NCBI GenBank assembly: GCA_029237695.1
Contig: CM055273.1
Location: forward strand, 62,237,968 to 62,301,967
Direction of reading: 5' to 3'
DNA: 64,000 bases
Source: Conchocele bisecta
Taxonomy: Eukaryota; Mollusca; Bivalvia; Lucinida; Thyasiridae
Made by a program: the position numbers and the translations under genes. The notes under the pieces were generated by a model that was given only the letters and a program-made list of their open reading frames with translations, was not told the DNA's origin and did not search any database. Positions 45,945 through 57,110 of this stretch are shown piece after piece; position 1 is the first letter of the stretch, and every line of letters starts with the position of its first letter.

Positions 45945-46252
45945 ATGAGTAGTATATGGGAGTCAAAATGATACCACCTCTTTTGGGAGGTGCCACACCC
46001 CCCCCCACTATCCTCCAAATCGTCAAAAGAGAGGTGGTATCCAGTTTACTCCATCCTACTAACTACGGTCAGCGTTGTCATTTTGACATTTTCCAGCAAT
46101 TGTGTTAAAATTACAACGGTGACCGTAGTTAGTAGGCATGGAGTAAACTGGTACCACCTCTCTTTTGACGATGGGGAGGATAGTGGGGGGGGGGGGGGGG
46201 GGCACCTCCCAAGAGAGGTGGTATCATTTTGACCCCCATATACTACTGAATG
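45945..46252. mobile_element. Fold-back element with GATACCACCTCT arms
   Basis: The arms 45945-46085 and about 46115-46252 are complementary (TCAAAATGATACCACCTCT and complement; ACTAACTACGGTCA and complement). C-runs in one arm match G-runs in the other. The loop is about 35 bases (TTTGACATTTTCCAGCAATT). Confidence 0.82.
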
Positions 46253-46594
46253 TGACATAGGGTCGAAACGAGTAAGGCGCAAACTGTTTAGAATACAAAT
46301 CTGAGGCTAATTTTCCAATTTCAAGCAGATGTTACTCTAAAGACTAGCAACATAAATATAAAAAAATCTTTATCTTATTAATTTTTGGTCGTTTATGTCA
46401 ATATTGCGGGGTGGAAAAAAATGCTCTTGTATCCAAATGTGTGTATAAGATGCAGGGGCTTTGTGGGATGAAAATCTGGGTTAAAAAAAAGTGCCTTATA
46501 TACACAAAAATACTGTCGTCGAGCAAGAAATGGGCCTTATTGCATTTGTGGAGAATTAGGACTAATTATGCCATTTACAGCCAGTCTAGTTCCT

Positions 46595-46834
46595 GGGGCC
46601 CGTTTCAAACGTCCTACGACTAAAATGTTCGTAAGTGCAAATTTAGGATCGTCTAGAAATTTCAATTAATGGATTTACATTTATTGAGCATAAGCTGCAT
46701 ATGCAGCCTATGCTCAATAAATGTAAATCCAATAATTGGTTACAAGAAAACAATGTAAATGTGAAATTTATAGACTATCATAATTGTGCACTTACAAACA
46801 TTTTACTCGCACAAACTTTAGTGAAACAGGCCCC
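46595..46834. mobile_element. Family B MITE, full copy
   Basis: GGGGCCCGTTTCAAAC to AGTGAAACAGGCCCC with a full central dyad (AAGCTGCATATGCAGCCT). Confidence 0.85.
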
Positions 46835-46893
46835 TGATCAATGAGCAGACCTCTGCAGGATGATAAGAGATTAGTGGGCGTGTCTGCTGATCA

Positions 46894-47174
46894 GTAGCCT
46901 ATTTCATCAAAATATCTTGCTAAGTACACTTTGAGGTAGAAATTTTCAATTTAAGGATAAATTTATTAATTTTTATTATACTGAATTTATTACATTATCA
47001 TAGCCATTTTGGCTGTGATAATGTAATAAATTTAGCATAATAATTCTGCATACTTTTAATCATCATATTATATGCAGTCGTTAGTTCTATATTTCGTGAA
47101 AAAATAAATGATTACTCCCTGAAAGTATACTTAGCTAGATAAGTATGCTTAGCAAATTTGGTGAAATCGGCTAC
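46894..47174. mobile_element. Fold-back MITE family A, copy 3, with TCA flanks
   Basis: It starts GTAGCCTATTTCATCAAAAT and ends TTTGGTGAAATCGGCTAC. TCA is present on both sides (46891-46893 and 47175-47177). A 3-base target duplication would suit a PIF/Harbinger-type element, but a 3-base match is weak evidence. Confidence 0.82.
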
Positions 47175-47465
47175 TCAGGTGTCAGTAACACTTCACCAGT
47201 GAGGCTCATATATTCCAGTCATTCTAGCACTTTGGATGGACAAAATAGTAAAGTAACTTAGGGTTGAAACTGCCTCCCAGAGACCAATTGCCTAGTGGTG
47301 TATCACTATATAACCTGAATCAGCCAAATTGGGACTAGAATTAACTAATTCAGGGAGATGCTGATAGAGAGGGCAATTTTTGTCCATTAATCCACCTCAG
47401 GTCATACAATCAAGTCTGATAAATGCGCGACACTTGTACTAAATCACCGTTTCTCCTCCCAGGGA

Positions 47466-48026
47466 AGGTTCAGGGCTCCAGATAAGGAATTAGTAATTGA
47501 GTATTTTCACTCCATCATATCTGAAGCCATTTGGTATTTCAATATTTTAATTGGGTAAAATAAAATCACACAACTGTTTACACATGAACAGACAGCAATT
47601 ATTGAATAGTTTGCTTCGAAATGAAAACATATATTGGCATTTCATTAGAATTGTCTCCTTGGAGACAATTCTAATGAAATACCAAGATGTGTTTTCATGG
47701 AAAATAAGAACAAGAAATGCGTAAGTCGAACGCGGATGCCACCTGCAGCATATTTGAGAAACTGTGACAAAGTGGTTAACCGAAAAGTGTGACGGACGGA
47801 CGGACGGACGGACAGACAGACAGACGGTCCAAACACTATATGCCACCCGTTTCTTCGAAACCCGGTGGCATAAAAATATGCTATATTTGTGGTCTGTTTA
47901 TTGTTTTCTGCAGCATAATAAAGGTACCACAAATTTGTTATTGCTTTTTGATACTCGCTACTTCTGGGTTTTGGCAATTTTAATTGGGTATTTACGCAAA
48001 TACGCATCTTATCTGGAGCGCGGAGG
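47466..48026. mobile_element. Fold-back family D with nested element
   Basis: GGGCTCCAGATAAGGAATTA to CATCTTATCTGGAGCGC. The dyad AATTGTCTCC-TT-GGAGACAATT is at 47650-47671. The insertion 47709-47874 is described separately. Confidence 0.8.
47709..47874 (+). mobile_element. Short Helentron-like element (ATGCCACC family) nested in a fold-back
   Basis: 5' about GTCGAACGCGGATGCCACC; 3' GACGGACGGACGGACGGACA, then TATGCCACCCG-TTTCTTC-GAAACCCGGTGGCATA. It interrupts a family D fold-back copy (47466-48026); the host sequence GGAAAATAAGAA resumes as AAAATATGCTATATTTG. Confidence 0.75.
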
Positions 48027-48029
48027 TTA

Positions 48030-48497
48030 TTGGAAAATTGATCTGTACATGCTAGATTATACACCAATCAAATAATTTCTGGCAGGCCGGTACTTAATTA
48101 GGCTAAATTTTCTATGTATTCCACGGCATCAGAGATTAATTACTATATATATATGGGCCAGAATTCAGTATTTGGCCTAATAGGGGGGACTTAAGAGATT
48201 TCTTTTTGATTTTGTGCTTTGTTAGAAAAACTACAACGTAGCATAGTCCAAGCCACTAGGGTTTGCACAATTGCAGTTGTTAGCAGAATATACATGCCTT
48301 TGACTACGGAGAGATAGAAATGTGCTGAATCTCGTGTATGTAACATTGACAAAGAGGTACAATGTAATATGTATTTGGTGATCCTATGTTGCTTTCAAAT
48401 GGCATCTTAGTTTCTTTGTTGTGTAAAGACGTGTTTTACTGTGCCCTAACAATCACCTTTACCAGAAAATGCATATATTATTGGTTGATGAAACAAT
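48030..48497. other. Intronic stretch, nothing recognised
   Basis: AT-rich, no shared repeat except that it ends at the 5' end of the element at 48498. A short (AT)n run lies at 48145-48156. Confidence 0.5.
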
Positions 48498-48795
48498 AAT
48501 TCCGCCACGGAAGCGGTGTCGTGCCTGCCGAGGCATTTGACCGTGAACATTACAAGTAAATAAATTACCTTGACCTTCAGAATTTGGATGTGGGGGTGTG
48601 CATAATGAAGCATCATCCGTAGACAAACATTGATGTGAAATATTATCAATGTCTGGCAAGAGGTTAAAGAGATATTGTGAAAAAACGCGGACGACGCGGA
48701 CGACGCGGACGACGCGGACGACGCGGACGACGCGGACGACGACGGAAAAAGCGCCGACTATAGTCGCGCCTCTGCTAAAGCAGGCGCGACAAAAA
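48498..48795 (+). mobile_element. Helentron-like element (TGTCGTGCCTGC family)
   Basis: 5' AATTCCGCCACGGAAGCGG (dyad TTCCG-CCA-CGGAA) then TGTCGTGCCTGCCGAGGCA. Then come unique sequence, a (GACGACGCG) tract at 48674-48742, and the 3' end GACTATAGTCGCGCC...GCAGGCGCGACAAAA, complementary to the 5' motif at 11 of 12 bases. A fragment of the GATGCCCC family follows directly (48798-48836), then another related 5' end at about 48848 (GAATTCTGCTATGGAAGTGG) with core to about 49290. Confidence 0.8.
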
Positions 48796-49443
48796 TGTGT
48801 TCATAGAACACGGATGCCCTGTTTGCAGCATTGATAGTACCGGTACAAGAATTCTGCTATGGAAGTGGTGTCACGCCAGCCGAGGCATATGACCGTAACA
48901 TGATCATGGGCATGTGCTAAAGTAAGCATCACAAAAACCGTCAGAGAAGTGCATGCTTCAAACAGGAAAAAGGTCAAGGTTGAAGAAACTTTTTAACATA
49001 AAAAATGGCTATGTGTTTCCACAACCATGTGAAGGTCAATAAGGTCAAGGTCATGTTAATGGCAGCAGGAGTGTGTTCCAAATGCTTACATGTCTCAAGT
49101 GTCCAAATATTGAAGCATTCCATCAAATAAGATTTTGTTATACGATGATAAAGAAACTTGTACAAACTTTTTAACACAATACAATGGCCATATATAACCA
49201 AATCGCTGAAGCAGTTCATGAGTTATTGAAAAATGAAAGGTGTTACTAATATACAGCACACACGTACGTCCTTACGTACATACGTGGACCCTATACTAAC
49301 GTAAAATAAAATTACATTTGTAATTATTGATTGCACAATTATAGCATTTGAATGCTATTTGTTTTTTAATTATCCAATTGCTTTTTTCAGTTCACGTGAC
49401 TCAAGACAGAATCTGGTACAGATCTACGATACTAAATTTACAA

Positions 49444-49690
49444 TTAACCCTTAGACCGCTATCTTATTTTTTTTGTCGTCTGCTGTTTTTTTTCCATTTT
49501 CCATTTCTATCATCAACAACAACACATTAGAACAACACTTTAGAATAATTTACAACATGCTTTGACAGCACTTTAGAATCATTTCCATTGGAAATGATTC
49601 TAAAGTGCTGTCAAAACATGTTTTTATTGAGAAATAAGGCAAGATATAAAAACAACAGCAGACGACAATTAGTAGCGGTTTAAGCGGTAA
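49444..49690. mobile_element. Family E fold-back
   Basis: TTAACCCTTAGACCGCTATC at the left, a central dyad at about 49577-49600, and a right end degraded to AGCGGTTTAAGCGG. It lies 165 bases downstream of the donor of the exon at 49855. Confidence 0.8.
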
Positions 49691-49854
49691 AATATTTTTT
49701 ACACTCAGTTTCATCGTTTTCTGTGCATATCTGCACGTCGGACACAAATTTCTCCAGTCAAGAACAACAGGTTCAGTTAGCCAGGGTGCTAACAGATAAA
49801 TTCTGCTTGAGTTTATCAGCAGCGGCTGTTGTAATGTGTGGTATATGTACTTAC

Positions 49855-49928
49855 ACTGGTGCGGCCCCTGTGTAATTTACTGAATGGCGAAGTTGGCTGT
49901 TCTACTGACGTGTCCCCTTCTGACTGCC
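49855..49928 (-). CDS. OSBPL8: OSBPL8 exon, N-terminal linker
   Basis: This is a 74-base exon read on the minus strand. The acceptor is a pyrimidine-rich tract ending CTTCAG and the donor is GTAAGT. Two bases complete a split codon, then 24 codons (QSEGDTSVEQ...GRTS) run open to the donor while both other frames contain stops. It ends in phase 0, exactly what the next exon at 20266 needs. The peptide is Ser/Thr/Glu-rich like the low-complexity region before the PH domain of ORP8 proteins, but it is not conserved enough to prove by similarity. The assignment rests on splice signals, open frame, phase and strand. The intron that follows is about 29.6 kb. Confidence 0.68.
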
Positions 49929-50566
49929 CTGAAGTGGAGAGAATAGGCAATTGATTGATTGATTGACAAATATGACACATGGATGATTGATTGATTTGTT
50001 TATTGATTGACTGGCTAATTGATTGATTGACAAATATGACTATATAAAGATCACAACCAGTGTAGACCTAGATCAGCCTGCACATCTGTGCAGTCTGATT
50101 GACGGCTACATGGTTTGTCATTGCATTCCTGCCCGAGCACATTCTCAAATCTTGTACTGTAAATCAAGTAGTTTGATTGGCCGAGATTGAGCACAGCTCG
50201 ACCAATCAAACTATCTGACTTCAAGCATGAGAATAAGGAACATGCTCAGAAAGTATTCGCGGGCCCTAATGCCTCTAAAATCTTCATTACGCCCTTTGTT
50301 AGTAGAGCGGGTCTGAAATATAAAATTATGGAAATTTGACTAACTTGGGTATCAAATAATCTTATCCAAGATATTGGTGGGTGTAGAATTATACGGTATA
50401 CATATATGGTACACAACTTGCTACACAACATATACCGGTACTTCCTGAAGAAACGAGAAACTTAACATTACATTTGTTCAGTCCGCTGACAAAACGGCCC
50501 AAAGGACAAATATGAACAACGTAGCTACTGATCATCATTAATTTTGTATCATACACATGTACACAA

Positions 50567-50742
50567 CACAGGTTGAAGTAACGGACCGAGGTCTATAAAT
50601 ACAAGAATATGCCTAAAAGCATCAATAAACAACAAAAAAATAAGCTAAAAAAATGTTTTTTACTATTTGATGCTTTTAGGCATACATATTTATATACATA
50701 TTTAATGTATTTATAGACCTCGGTCCGTTACTTCAACCTGTG
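50567..50742. mobile_element. hAT-type MITE (CACAGGTTGAAG ends), copy 2
   Basis: 176-base fold-back with the same ends as the copy at 18369, flanked by GTACACAA on both sides (50559-50566 and 50743-50750). The octamer fits the hAT pattern nTnnnnAn. The centre is shorter than in copy 1, lacking part of the middle dyad. Confidence 0.87.
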
Positions 50743-50879
50743 GTACACAACAGACGTAAGAAACCTTAGTGTTCAGTCGGGTACATAAACAACATCAAAC
50801 GGACTGAATGGCGAACAGAGTAGGCCTGGATCAGACTGAACTGATCCAGGCCTACGCTGGTCGCACTAATGGTTGATTT

Positions 50880-51100
50880 GATTTGATTTATTGGTGTTTA
50901 ACGGCCTATCAACTAGGTCATTTATGGCCGGGCCAACCGGTTCGATCCCGTATTCAACCTGCTGCATTGGGTGGAAAATCTCAAAATCAGAACGGAATAT
51001 TTACATCGAAATAAACATATATTCAACCCGGAAATTAGAATAACCTGACCTGGTGCCAGGTCCATACCACACCAAAGCAACTTGGCACCTTCCGCTAAAA
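50880..51100 (+). repeat. Dispersed repeat (GGCCTATCAACTAGGTCATT)
   Basis: Matches 21300-21580 (AGCCTGTCAACAGCTAAGG, CAAAATCAGAACTGAATATT, AGAATAATC...GGTGCCAGGTCC...CACACC). Probable SINE body; the promoter part is not visible. Confidence 0.6.
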
Positions 51101-51184
51101 GTAATAGGATTATGATTAATCATATTACTCATATAAGGGGTATAACCAGATTTAACTCTCACATACAAGAAAGCCATTGACGTA

Positions 51185-51352
51185 CATAAGTGCACATATG
51201 ACAAGCCTCCTTTTTGCCGGCTATGGGCACAAATGGCAAGCCCCCTTTTGCCGGCTACGGGCACATATGGTAAGCCCCCTTTTGACGGCTACGGGCACAT
51301 ATGGTAAGCCCCCTTTTGACGGCTACGGGCACATATGGTAAGCCCCATTTTT
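51185..51352 (+). repeat. 35-base tandem repeat
   Basis: About five units of ACATATGGTAAGCCCCCTTT plus TGACGGCTACGGGC; the first two units read ACAAATGGCAAGCC and TGACAAGCCTCC. Confidence 0.88.
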
Positions 51353-51505
51353 GCAGGCCAGGCGTCCATTTATGTAGCTCCATGCATTCTAACACAATGA
51401 TAGTCCCTGGTGCATAACATAATGGATTGAATCCATCACTTTGCAATAATGCATACTCCGTTCTTGACAGAAGGGTCAATTAAATGCTACAATTTCAATG
51501 TGGTC

Positions 51506-51690
51506 TTAACCCTTACTACGGTATGCTGAATTGAATTTTGCCGTCTGTTGGAAATGTTTTATTTTCAATATTTCTCGATAAAAACCTCTTTTGGCAGCGC
51601 ATAAGAATCGTCTCCACTGGAGTTTTGTGCTGTCAAAACAGGTTTTTTGTTAAGGATTAAGGAAAAAATGAAAAACAGAGAAGTAGGGTT
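51506..51690. mobile_element. Family E fold-back, diverged
   Basis: TTAACCCTTACTACGGTATG, then TTTGCCGTCTGTTGG, and a weak central dyad AATCGTCTCCACTGGAG. It ends near 51690, just left of the hAT-like element. Confidence 0.6.
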
Positions 51691-52233
51691 CCGAGGTGTC
51701 ATATATGTCCGTCTAAAGCTAATCATAATTAGAGGTGGACCGATAGTATCGATGCATCGATAGATCGAGGTACATATCTTCACGATACATGTATCGAGAT
51801 ACACTGCCAACTATAGATAGTTGACGATAGCTACATTGTAATTATTAACACATTTTCAATGATCGTGTTTTTGGTGCTAGAAAGAGGTAAATATTTGAAG
51901 TGATTTTTATAGGAACCTCTGGATAGGAACCACAGTATATATTATATAATCATTAATGTGCACAACAAATACTTTATTGAACCATTTGGCTTGTGCGCAG
52001 TTGATGGCATTTTTTTTATTAACCTCATATCAAACCGGAAGTTCGGAACACGAGCCGTGTCATGGGTTTTCGCGACCATTTTTTTTCACTTCCACATCGA
52101 AAAAGGCAGCGAACTGGCCGTTTTTGGTGTACAATTAGAGTGCACAATTGTTGTTTAATGATGCCTCTGTGTGTCTGTGGGTCCTTGTAGATTCATTTTG
52201 AATATATGTTCAACAATTCAATAAAAACAAGAA

Positions 52234-53175
52234 ACGAGGCAAAGCCACGAAGGCCAGGTTTTTCCACTTTTTGTAGACTAGATGGCCGTGGCCTGCATGT
52301 CGCACCTTGGGGCGAGGCATGGACAGTGAAAAAAATAGATATAGTAGATGGAAAAAGTTTAACGAAAAAACTTTAACCGGACGTACGGACGGACGTATGC
52401 CAAAATGCCGACGATATCGCGCTTTCTACAAGCGGGTGCGGTGCGACAATGATGATAAACACCTATATGAAGTATCAAGGTAATGGGTGAAGCAGTTGCA
52501 GAGATATAGTACACAAAAAAACTTTAACAAAAAAATTCAAAGTAATTTGACCTTGACATTGGGCACAGGGGCAGCACGGTTGGGGGGTAGAATGAAAATA
52601 TGGATGATGATAAACACCCATGTGAAGTTTCAAGGTAATGGGCGAAGCAGTTGCAGAGATATAGTATAACGAAAAACTTTTAAGCAAAAAACATTAACCA
52701 GACGTACGTTAAAAAGTTAAGGTTGAAAATTACGTAGAAATAATAGGTGAAGGTAAAAAAAATGGTCACATGTTGGATAGTTTTATGTGGTAGGCACCCC
52801 TTGGTTATGAAGCTGTGAAAGTTTGGTGGTGCTAGGTGGTACAGTACCAAAGAAACGGACTTAAACACGAAAACTTAACATTGTAAACGCGAAAACTTAA
52901 CATTGAAAATGGCTAAGTCGACTGCGCGGGAAAAATGGGTCAAGTTAAAAAAAAAGTAACATGTTGGATAGTAATATGTGGTGGGCACCCCTTGATTATG
53001 AAGCTGTGAAAGTTTGGTGGTCCTAGGTGGTACAGTAACAAAGAAATGGACTCAAACACGAAAACTTAACATTGATTGTGGACACCGCCCGTCGCCCGCT
53101 GCCCGCCGCCCGCCCGCCCGTTCGGCTTTCGCCAATCCAATAGCCTGGATTTGTTTTCAAAAAACCTGGCTAATA
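52234..53175 (+). mobile_element. Tandem-core Helentron-like element, family with GCCAGGTTTT ends (copy 2)
   Basis: Same plan as 18102-19205: 5' ACAAGAAACGAGGCAAAGCC then GGCCAGGTTTTT; core units with AAAACTTAACATTG; a CCGCCCGTCGCCCGC tract; and 3' AAAACCTGGCTAATA, complementary to the 5' GCCAGGTTTT. It lies inside the hAT-like element 51730-53639 and itself contains another element near its 5' end (52269-52448). Confidence 0.75.
52269..52448 (+). mobile_element. Helentron-like element (TGTCGCGCC family), short copy
   Basis: 5' ACTAGATGGCCGTGGCCTGC then TGTCGCACC; 3' ACGGACGGACG, then a stem-loop with GATATCGCGC...GCGGGTGCG and CGAC. Core sequence of the same family (52449-52690, including TTTGACCTTGACATTGGGCA) follows beyond the 3' end. 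Confidence 0.7.
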
Positions 53176-53676
53176 ATAATAATAATAAAATAAATTCAAC
53201 TCCAAATCACAATGTTATTATCAATCAAATTGAGCTGCATCATTATTATTGAGTATTGTGTTTTTAGCGATCTTTTTTTGAGACACTAGACTTTCAATCC
53301 TCCCTACCCAAGCGCCCTCCACCCCCTCACCACAGCCCCACCTCTTTATGTCCACGGGCATTTTTTTTATTATTTGAAAACCGTCTGGAGGCCAATTAAT
53401 TATGCAATATAACTAATTATATTAAAGAAAAACGAGTAGAACATGCATACAACTAATTATAAACAGTGTTAAACACCACACAACAACTATGTATGGTACA
53501 CAACTTTGGCTGCACAGTACAAAAGCAGTGTAACTGGTTATCAAAGTAATCCGCAATACTATTGTGATACGTATCGTGATACGTCCCGACTATCACGATA
53601 CGTATCGCGATACGTTTTTTCCGGCAATACCCACCTCTTATCATAATGCAGATGATTCTGTGATTAACGATGAACC

Positions 53677-53787
53677 AGGGCCCGGTTGCTCAAAGCTTCT
53701 GTTAGCTTAACAGACTGTTAAATCCTTAGCATTGCTAAGGATTTAACAGTCTGTTAAGCTAACAGAGGTTTTGAGCAATCGGGCCCT
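53677..53787. mobile_element. Fold-back element (GGGCCCGGTTGCTCAAAGC)
   Basis: About 111 bases, almost fully self-complementary, centred on CTTAGCATTGCTAAG. The ends are AGGGCCCGGTTGCTCAAA and TTGAGCAATCGGGCCCT. It lies between the hAT-like element and a 29-base poly-T. Confidence 0.8.
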
Positions 53788-53805
53788 GGCTGTTTGATAT
53801 AGATT

Positions 53806-53806
53806 G

Positions 53807-53834
<28 letters not shown>
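53806..53834 (+). repeat. Poly-T run
   Basis: 29 T in a row, right of the GGGCCCGG fold-back. It could be the reverse complement of a retroelement poly-A tail, but no attached body is recognised. Confidence 0.8.
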
Positions 53835-53837
<3 letters not shown>

Positions 53838-53899
53838 CTACTGTATATGCAAGTAAATCTGAGAGAGAGGTATACATTCATTTTTTCTATGAAGTTTTG

Positions 53900-55401
53900 T
53901 CGAAACCAGTCTGGTGTTTATCATGGGAAGACATTGTTTAAAGATTTTGTCCAACTTGGATTATATGACGATTGCCAATTTGAAAATCTGTAAATGTTTC
54001 ACCGAAAGACAATAACTACGAAGTTGGACAGCATCGGCCAAGCGGTTAGTAAGAAAAGGCAGTTTGAAAGCTCTAAAAAAATTATACCAGTTTGACATTT
54101 TGGCAGCCAACATGGATGACGTAATCATCCAATTTCGCTTCAGAGTGATCGATCATTTCTGCCAAGTTTTCGTTGATTTTTTTTAAGAATATTACCTACT
54201 TTTCCACGGCGGCCATCTTTGATTATGCGACAACCTCCATATTTACAAATCTGATATGCCCCCACACATAGATCATACCTGTAAAGTTTGACCAACATTG
54301 GCCAAGCGGTTCACGAGTAGAAGACATTTGAACTCTCCAATTAAAAAATGACCTTTTGTTTGATCTTTTGGTGGCCATCTTGGATGACCTAATAATCCAA
54401 TTTCGACAAAAAATGATCCAGAGTGATTGTCTCCTCAATACCTTTGATTTGATATAGACATGACCATATTCGGTCAAATGTGAAATTTGACCCCTAGTTG
54501 ACTGCCCCACCTATTTTTGACCCCTGGGTCACCTTTTATAAATCTCAAAGAGCATTAACTGTCGATCATTCCTATCAAGTTATGTTTAAATCTGTCAAGC
54601 AGTTTGTGACAAGAAGATTTTTGACATGCCCCCACCCATAGATCATCCCTGTGAAGTTTGACCAACATTGGCTGAGCAGTTCTCGAGGAAGAAGACATTT
54701 GAACTCTCTAATTAAAGAACCTTTTGACCTTTCGGCTGCCATCTTGGATGACATAATCATCTGATTTCGACAAAACATGCTCCAGAGTGATTGTCTTGTC
54801 GATACCTTTGATTTGATATAGGACATGACCATATTCGGTCAAATATGGATTTTGACCTCTACTTGACCCATCCGGCCCGCCCATTTTTGACCTCGGGGCC
54901 ACCATTTGAACCAATCTGAAACCGTGTTGACTCGATCATTCTGTCATCATCCGATTTCAACAAAACATGCTCCAGAGTGATTGTCTTGACGATACCTTCA
55001 ATTTGATCTATGACACGACCATATTCGGTCAAATGTGCCTACTTGACCCCTCCGGCCCCGCCCATTTTTGACCCCGAGGCCACAACATTAACAAATCTAA
55101 AACAGCGTTGACTATCGATCATTCCTGACAAGTTTTGTTGAAATTGGTCAATCGGTTCGTGAGAAGATTTTTTAAGAATTTGAACTACTTTTCCACGGTG
55201 GCCATCTTGGATTATGCGACAACCTCCAATCTTACAAATCTGACGTGCCTCCACCCATATTATCATCTCTGTGAAGTTTGACCAACATTGGCACAGCGGT
55301 TCGGGAGAAGAAGATGTTTGAAATTGTGGACGGACAGACGACGGAGACGGACGAAAAGCGGTAACAATAGCTCACTTAAGCCTTTGGCTCAGGTGATCTA
55401 A
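53900..55401 (+). mobile_element. Diverged copy of the GCTCACCT Helentron-like element
   Basis: Shares the interior of 33869-35338 (CGGCGGCCATCTTTGATTAT, TTTGATTTGATATAG, CATATTCGGTCAAA, TTTTTGACCCC) in several diverged tandem units. It ends with GACGGACAGACGACGG, AATAGCTCACTTAAGC and GGCTCAGGTGATCTAAAA. The 5' end is unclear, near the poly-T at 53806-53834. Confidence 0.75.
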
Positions 55402-55414
55402 AATATATGTCCTC

Positions 55415-55795
55415 AGCGCTGCATATTTGCTTAAATACCAATATTGATATTGTCAAAAACCCAATTGAAATCAGAAGTAGCGAGTATCAAAAAGCAATAA
55501 CAATGTTGTGGTACCTTTATCATGCTGCAGAAAACAATAAACAGACCACAAATATAGCATATTTTTCTTATTTTCCATGAAAACACATCGTGGTATTTCA
55601 TTAGAATTGTCTCCAATTCTAATGAAATGCAAAGACATGTTTTCAGTTCGAAGCAAACTATTTAATAATTGCTGTCGGTTGATGTGTAAACAGTACTGTG
55701 ATTTTATTTTACCAAATTAAAATTTTGAAATACCCAATTGCTTCAGAAATGATGGAGTGAAAATACTCAATTACTAATTCCTTATCTGGCCCCCT
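55415..55795. mobile_element. Fold-back family D
   Basis: GCATATTTGCTTAAATACC...AATTCCTTATCTGG. The right end runs into CCCCCTGTATCCTG. It lies about 140 bases left of the DIRS element. Confidence 0.75.
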
Positions 55796-55955
55796 GTATC
55801 CTGCACAAAATGAACCCAGTCACCAGTACCAGCCAGCAACTATGGAAGGTAATATCCGCCATAATGCTATGTGACTTGATGCTTGCGTGCTGATGACATT
55901 ACAACTTATATTCATGTTATTTCATTCGTCATTTGTTTTTATGTCTTCAAACTAA

Positions 55956-56104
55956 CCTGAATGGTTGCAAACAGATAGGTTGCTATGAAATCGTCCTAAT
56001 AATAAAAATCTGCCTACTCTAATCACTCAAATAACCCACCATAGACCATTCCGCTCTACCCACAGCCAATTGGCTAGTCCGCTATTTAAACTCCTCCTAT
56101 TATT
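55956..56104 (+). repeat. Left inverted terminal repeat of the DIRS element
   Basis: It begins CCTGAATGGTTGCAAAC and ends CTCCTCCTATTATT. It is the reverse complement of 62544-62692 with a single clear mismatch (TAGTCC against TGGTCC) in the stretch compared. It contains CTATTTAAAC, which could serve as a TATA-like element for the transcript; this is inference. Confidence 0.92.
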
Positions 56105-56425
56105 TTAGGACGCTATCAAGAGTGCAGGTATATTTGTCTCTCTCTTTATTTCGTGCTTATTTTGAATTTCTGCCGTGTATTGTGCCGTATTTGTCATTAT
56201 ATTTCGTTCAATACATATTATTATCACTCTTGTGTGTTACGTGATTATTCTCCATTGCATTTTTTTGGGGTTTTTCACGGTGTTTTACTTTGTGTCACGT
56301 ATTTTCGCGTGTACGCGATTCGTACCCTAACGGGTTCGTCCCAAAGTGGATTCGCTCCCGTGACACATTTTTTGTAGCGTTTTTGCGTTTCTTCTATCAG
56401 GTTTTGTTATACAATACTTGTTAGC

Positions 56426-57064
56426 ATGCCGCAATCACGCGCTGCGTGTGGACACATGACTTCTCTTTGGGATACCCATACGGACAGGTGCTATTCCTGT
56501 TGCGGGTGTTGCAAAGAGAGGCCATGTGATTTGTCTGTCCGTTGGACGGATTCGACGTGGGGCAAGGCTGGGTCTCGTAGGTCCCATACCTCACGTCCGA
56601 AGAAGTCTGTGTCCGCGTCTCAGCTCTTGGGAGCAGTGGAACCGTCCGAGGTTTCGGAGGTTGTGTTAAGTGATAGGCCGGTGATCCATACAGGGGATAC
56701 CGGGCTGCTGGGGCCGGTGCCTGATCTCATATCATCCGGTTCGCAGAGAGCTATACCTATCACAGGGGTGTTTCGGCCGGTTCTTGATACTATATCACCC
56801 GGTTTGAAGCTGACCCAGCCTCTCTCAGTAGAGGCGCCCGGTACCGGGCACCGGGCACCGGTCACCGGGCACCGGGCACCGGTTATGTCACCGGGCACCG
56901 GGCATCGGGCACCGGTCACCGGGCACCGGGCACCGGGCACTGGGCATTATGTCACCGGGCACCGGGCACCGGTTATGTCACCGGGCAACGGGCACCGGTC
57001 ACCGGGCACCGGGCATTATGTCACCGGGCACCGGGCACCGGTTAGGCTACCGGGCACCGGTTAG
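56426..57064 (+). pseudogene. DIRS ORF1 (Gag-like) fragment with a degenerate repeat tail
   Basis: A 212-codon frame starting MPQSRAACGHMTSLWDTHTD. The N-terminal part has the spaced cysteines, histidine and tryptophans of DIRS-like ORF1 proteins (CGH...W..H...C..C..C......C......W....W), which probably bind zinc. After about residue 135 it becomes a low-complexity repeat (APGTGHR units) created by an expanded CACCGGG minisatellite, and it runs into a stop at 57062-57064. Downstream Gag-like sequence continues in other frames, so the gene is broken. Confidence 0.7.
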
Positions 57065-57110
57065 GCTACCGGGCACCGGTCAAACACCTGGCACCGGGCA
57101 CCAGACTCTC
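56836..57110 (+). repeat. CACCGGG minisatellite inside the DIRS Gag region
   Basis: Short units of six or seven bases (CACCGG, GCACCGG and variants such as GTCACCGGG, GGTTATGTCACCGGG) are repeated across about 275 bases. A second small cluster lies at 57538-57590. No similar sequence occurs elsewhere in the window. Confidence 0.93.

Larger units (their letters stand above)
51730..53639. mobile_element. hAT-like non-autonomous element with 8-bp target duplication
   Basis: The terminal inverted repeats are short: TAGAGGTGG at the left and CCACCTCTT at the right. Immediately outside both ends is the same octamer ATCATAAT (51722-51729 and 53640-53647), which fits the hAT target preference nTnnnnAn. 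Subterminal regions are rich in GATACGTATC and ATCGATGCATCGAT motifs, a known trait of such elements. No transposase frame is present. Two Helentron-like elements are nested inside (52234-53175 and 52269-52448). Confidence 0.8.

Noticed and set aside
55810..55850. ATG-containing plus-strand stretch with a GTAATA donor-like end (MNPVTSTSQQLWK)
   Set aside because: It is on the opposite strand to the only gene, very short, and lies between repeat ends. Nothing supports it as an exon.
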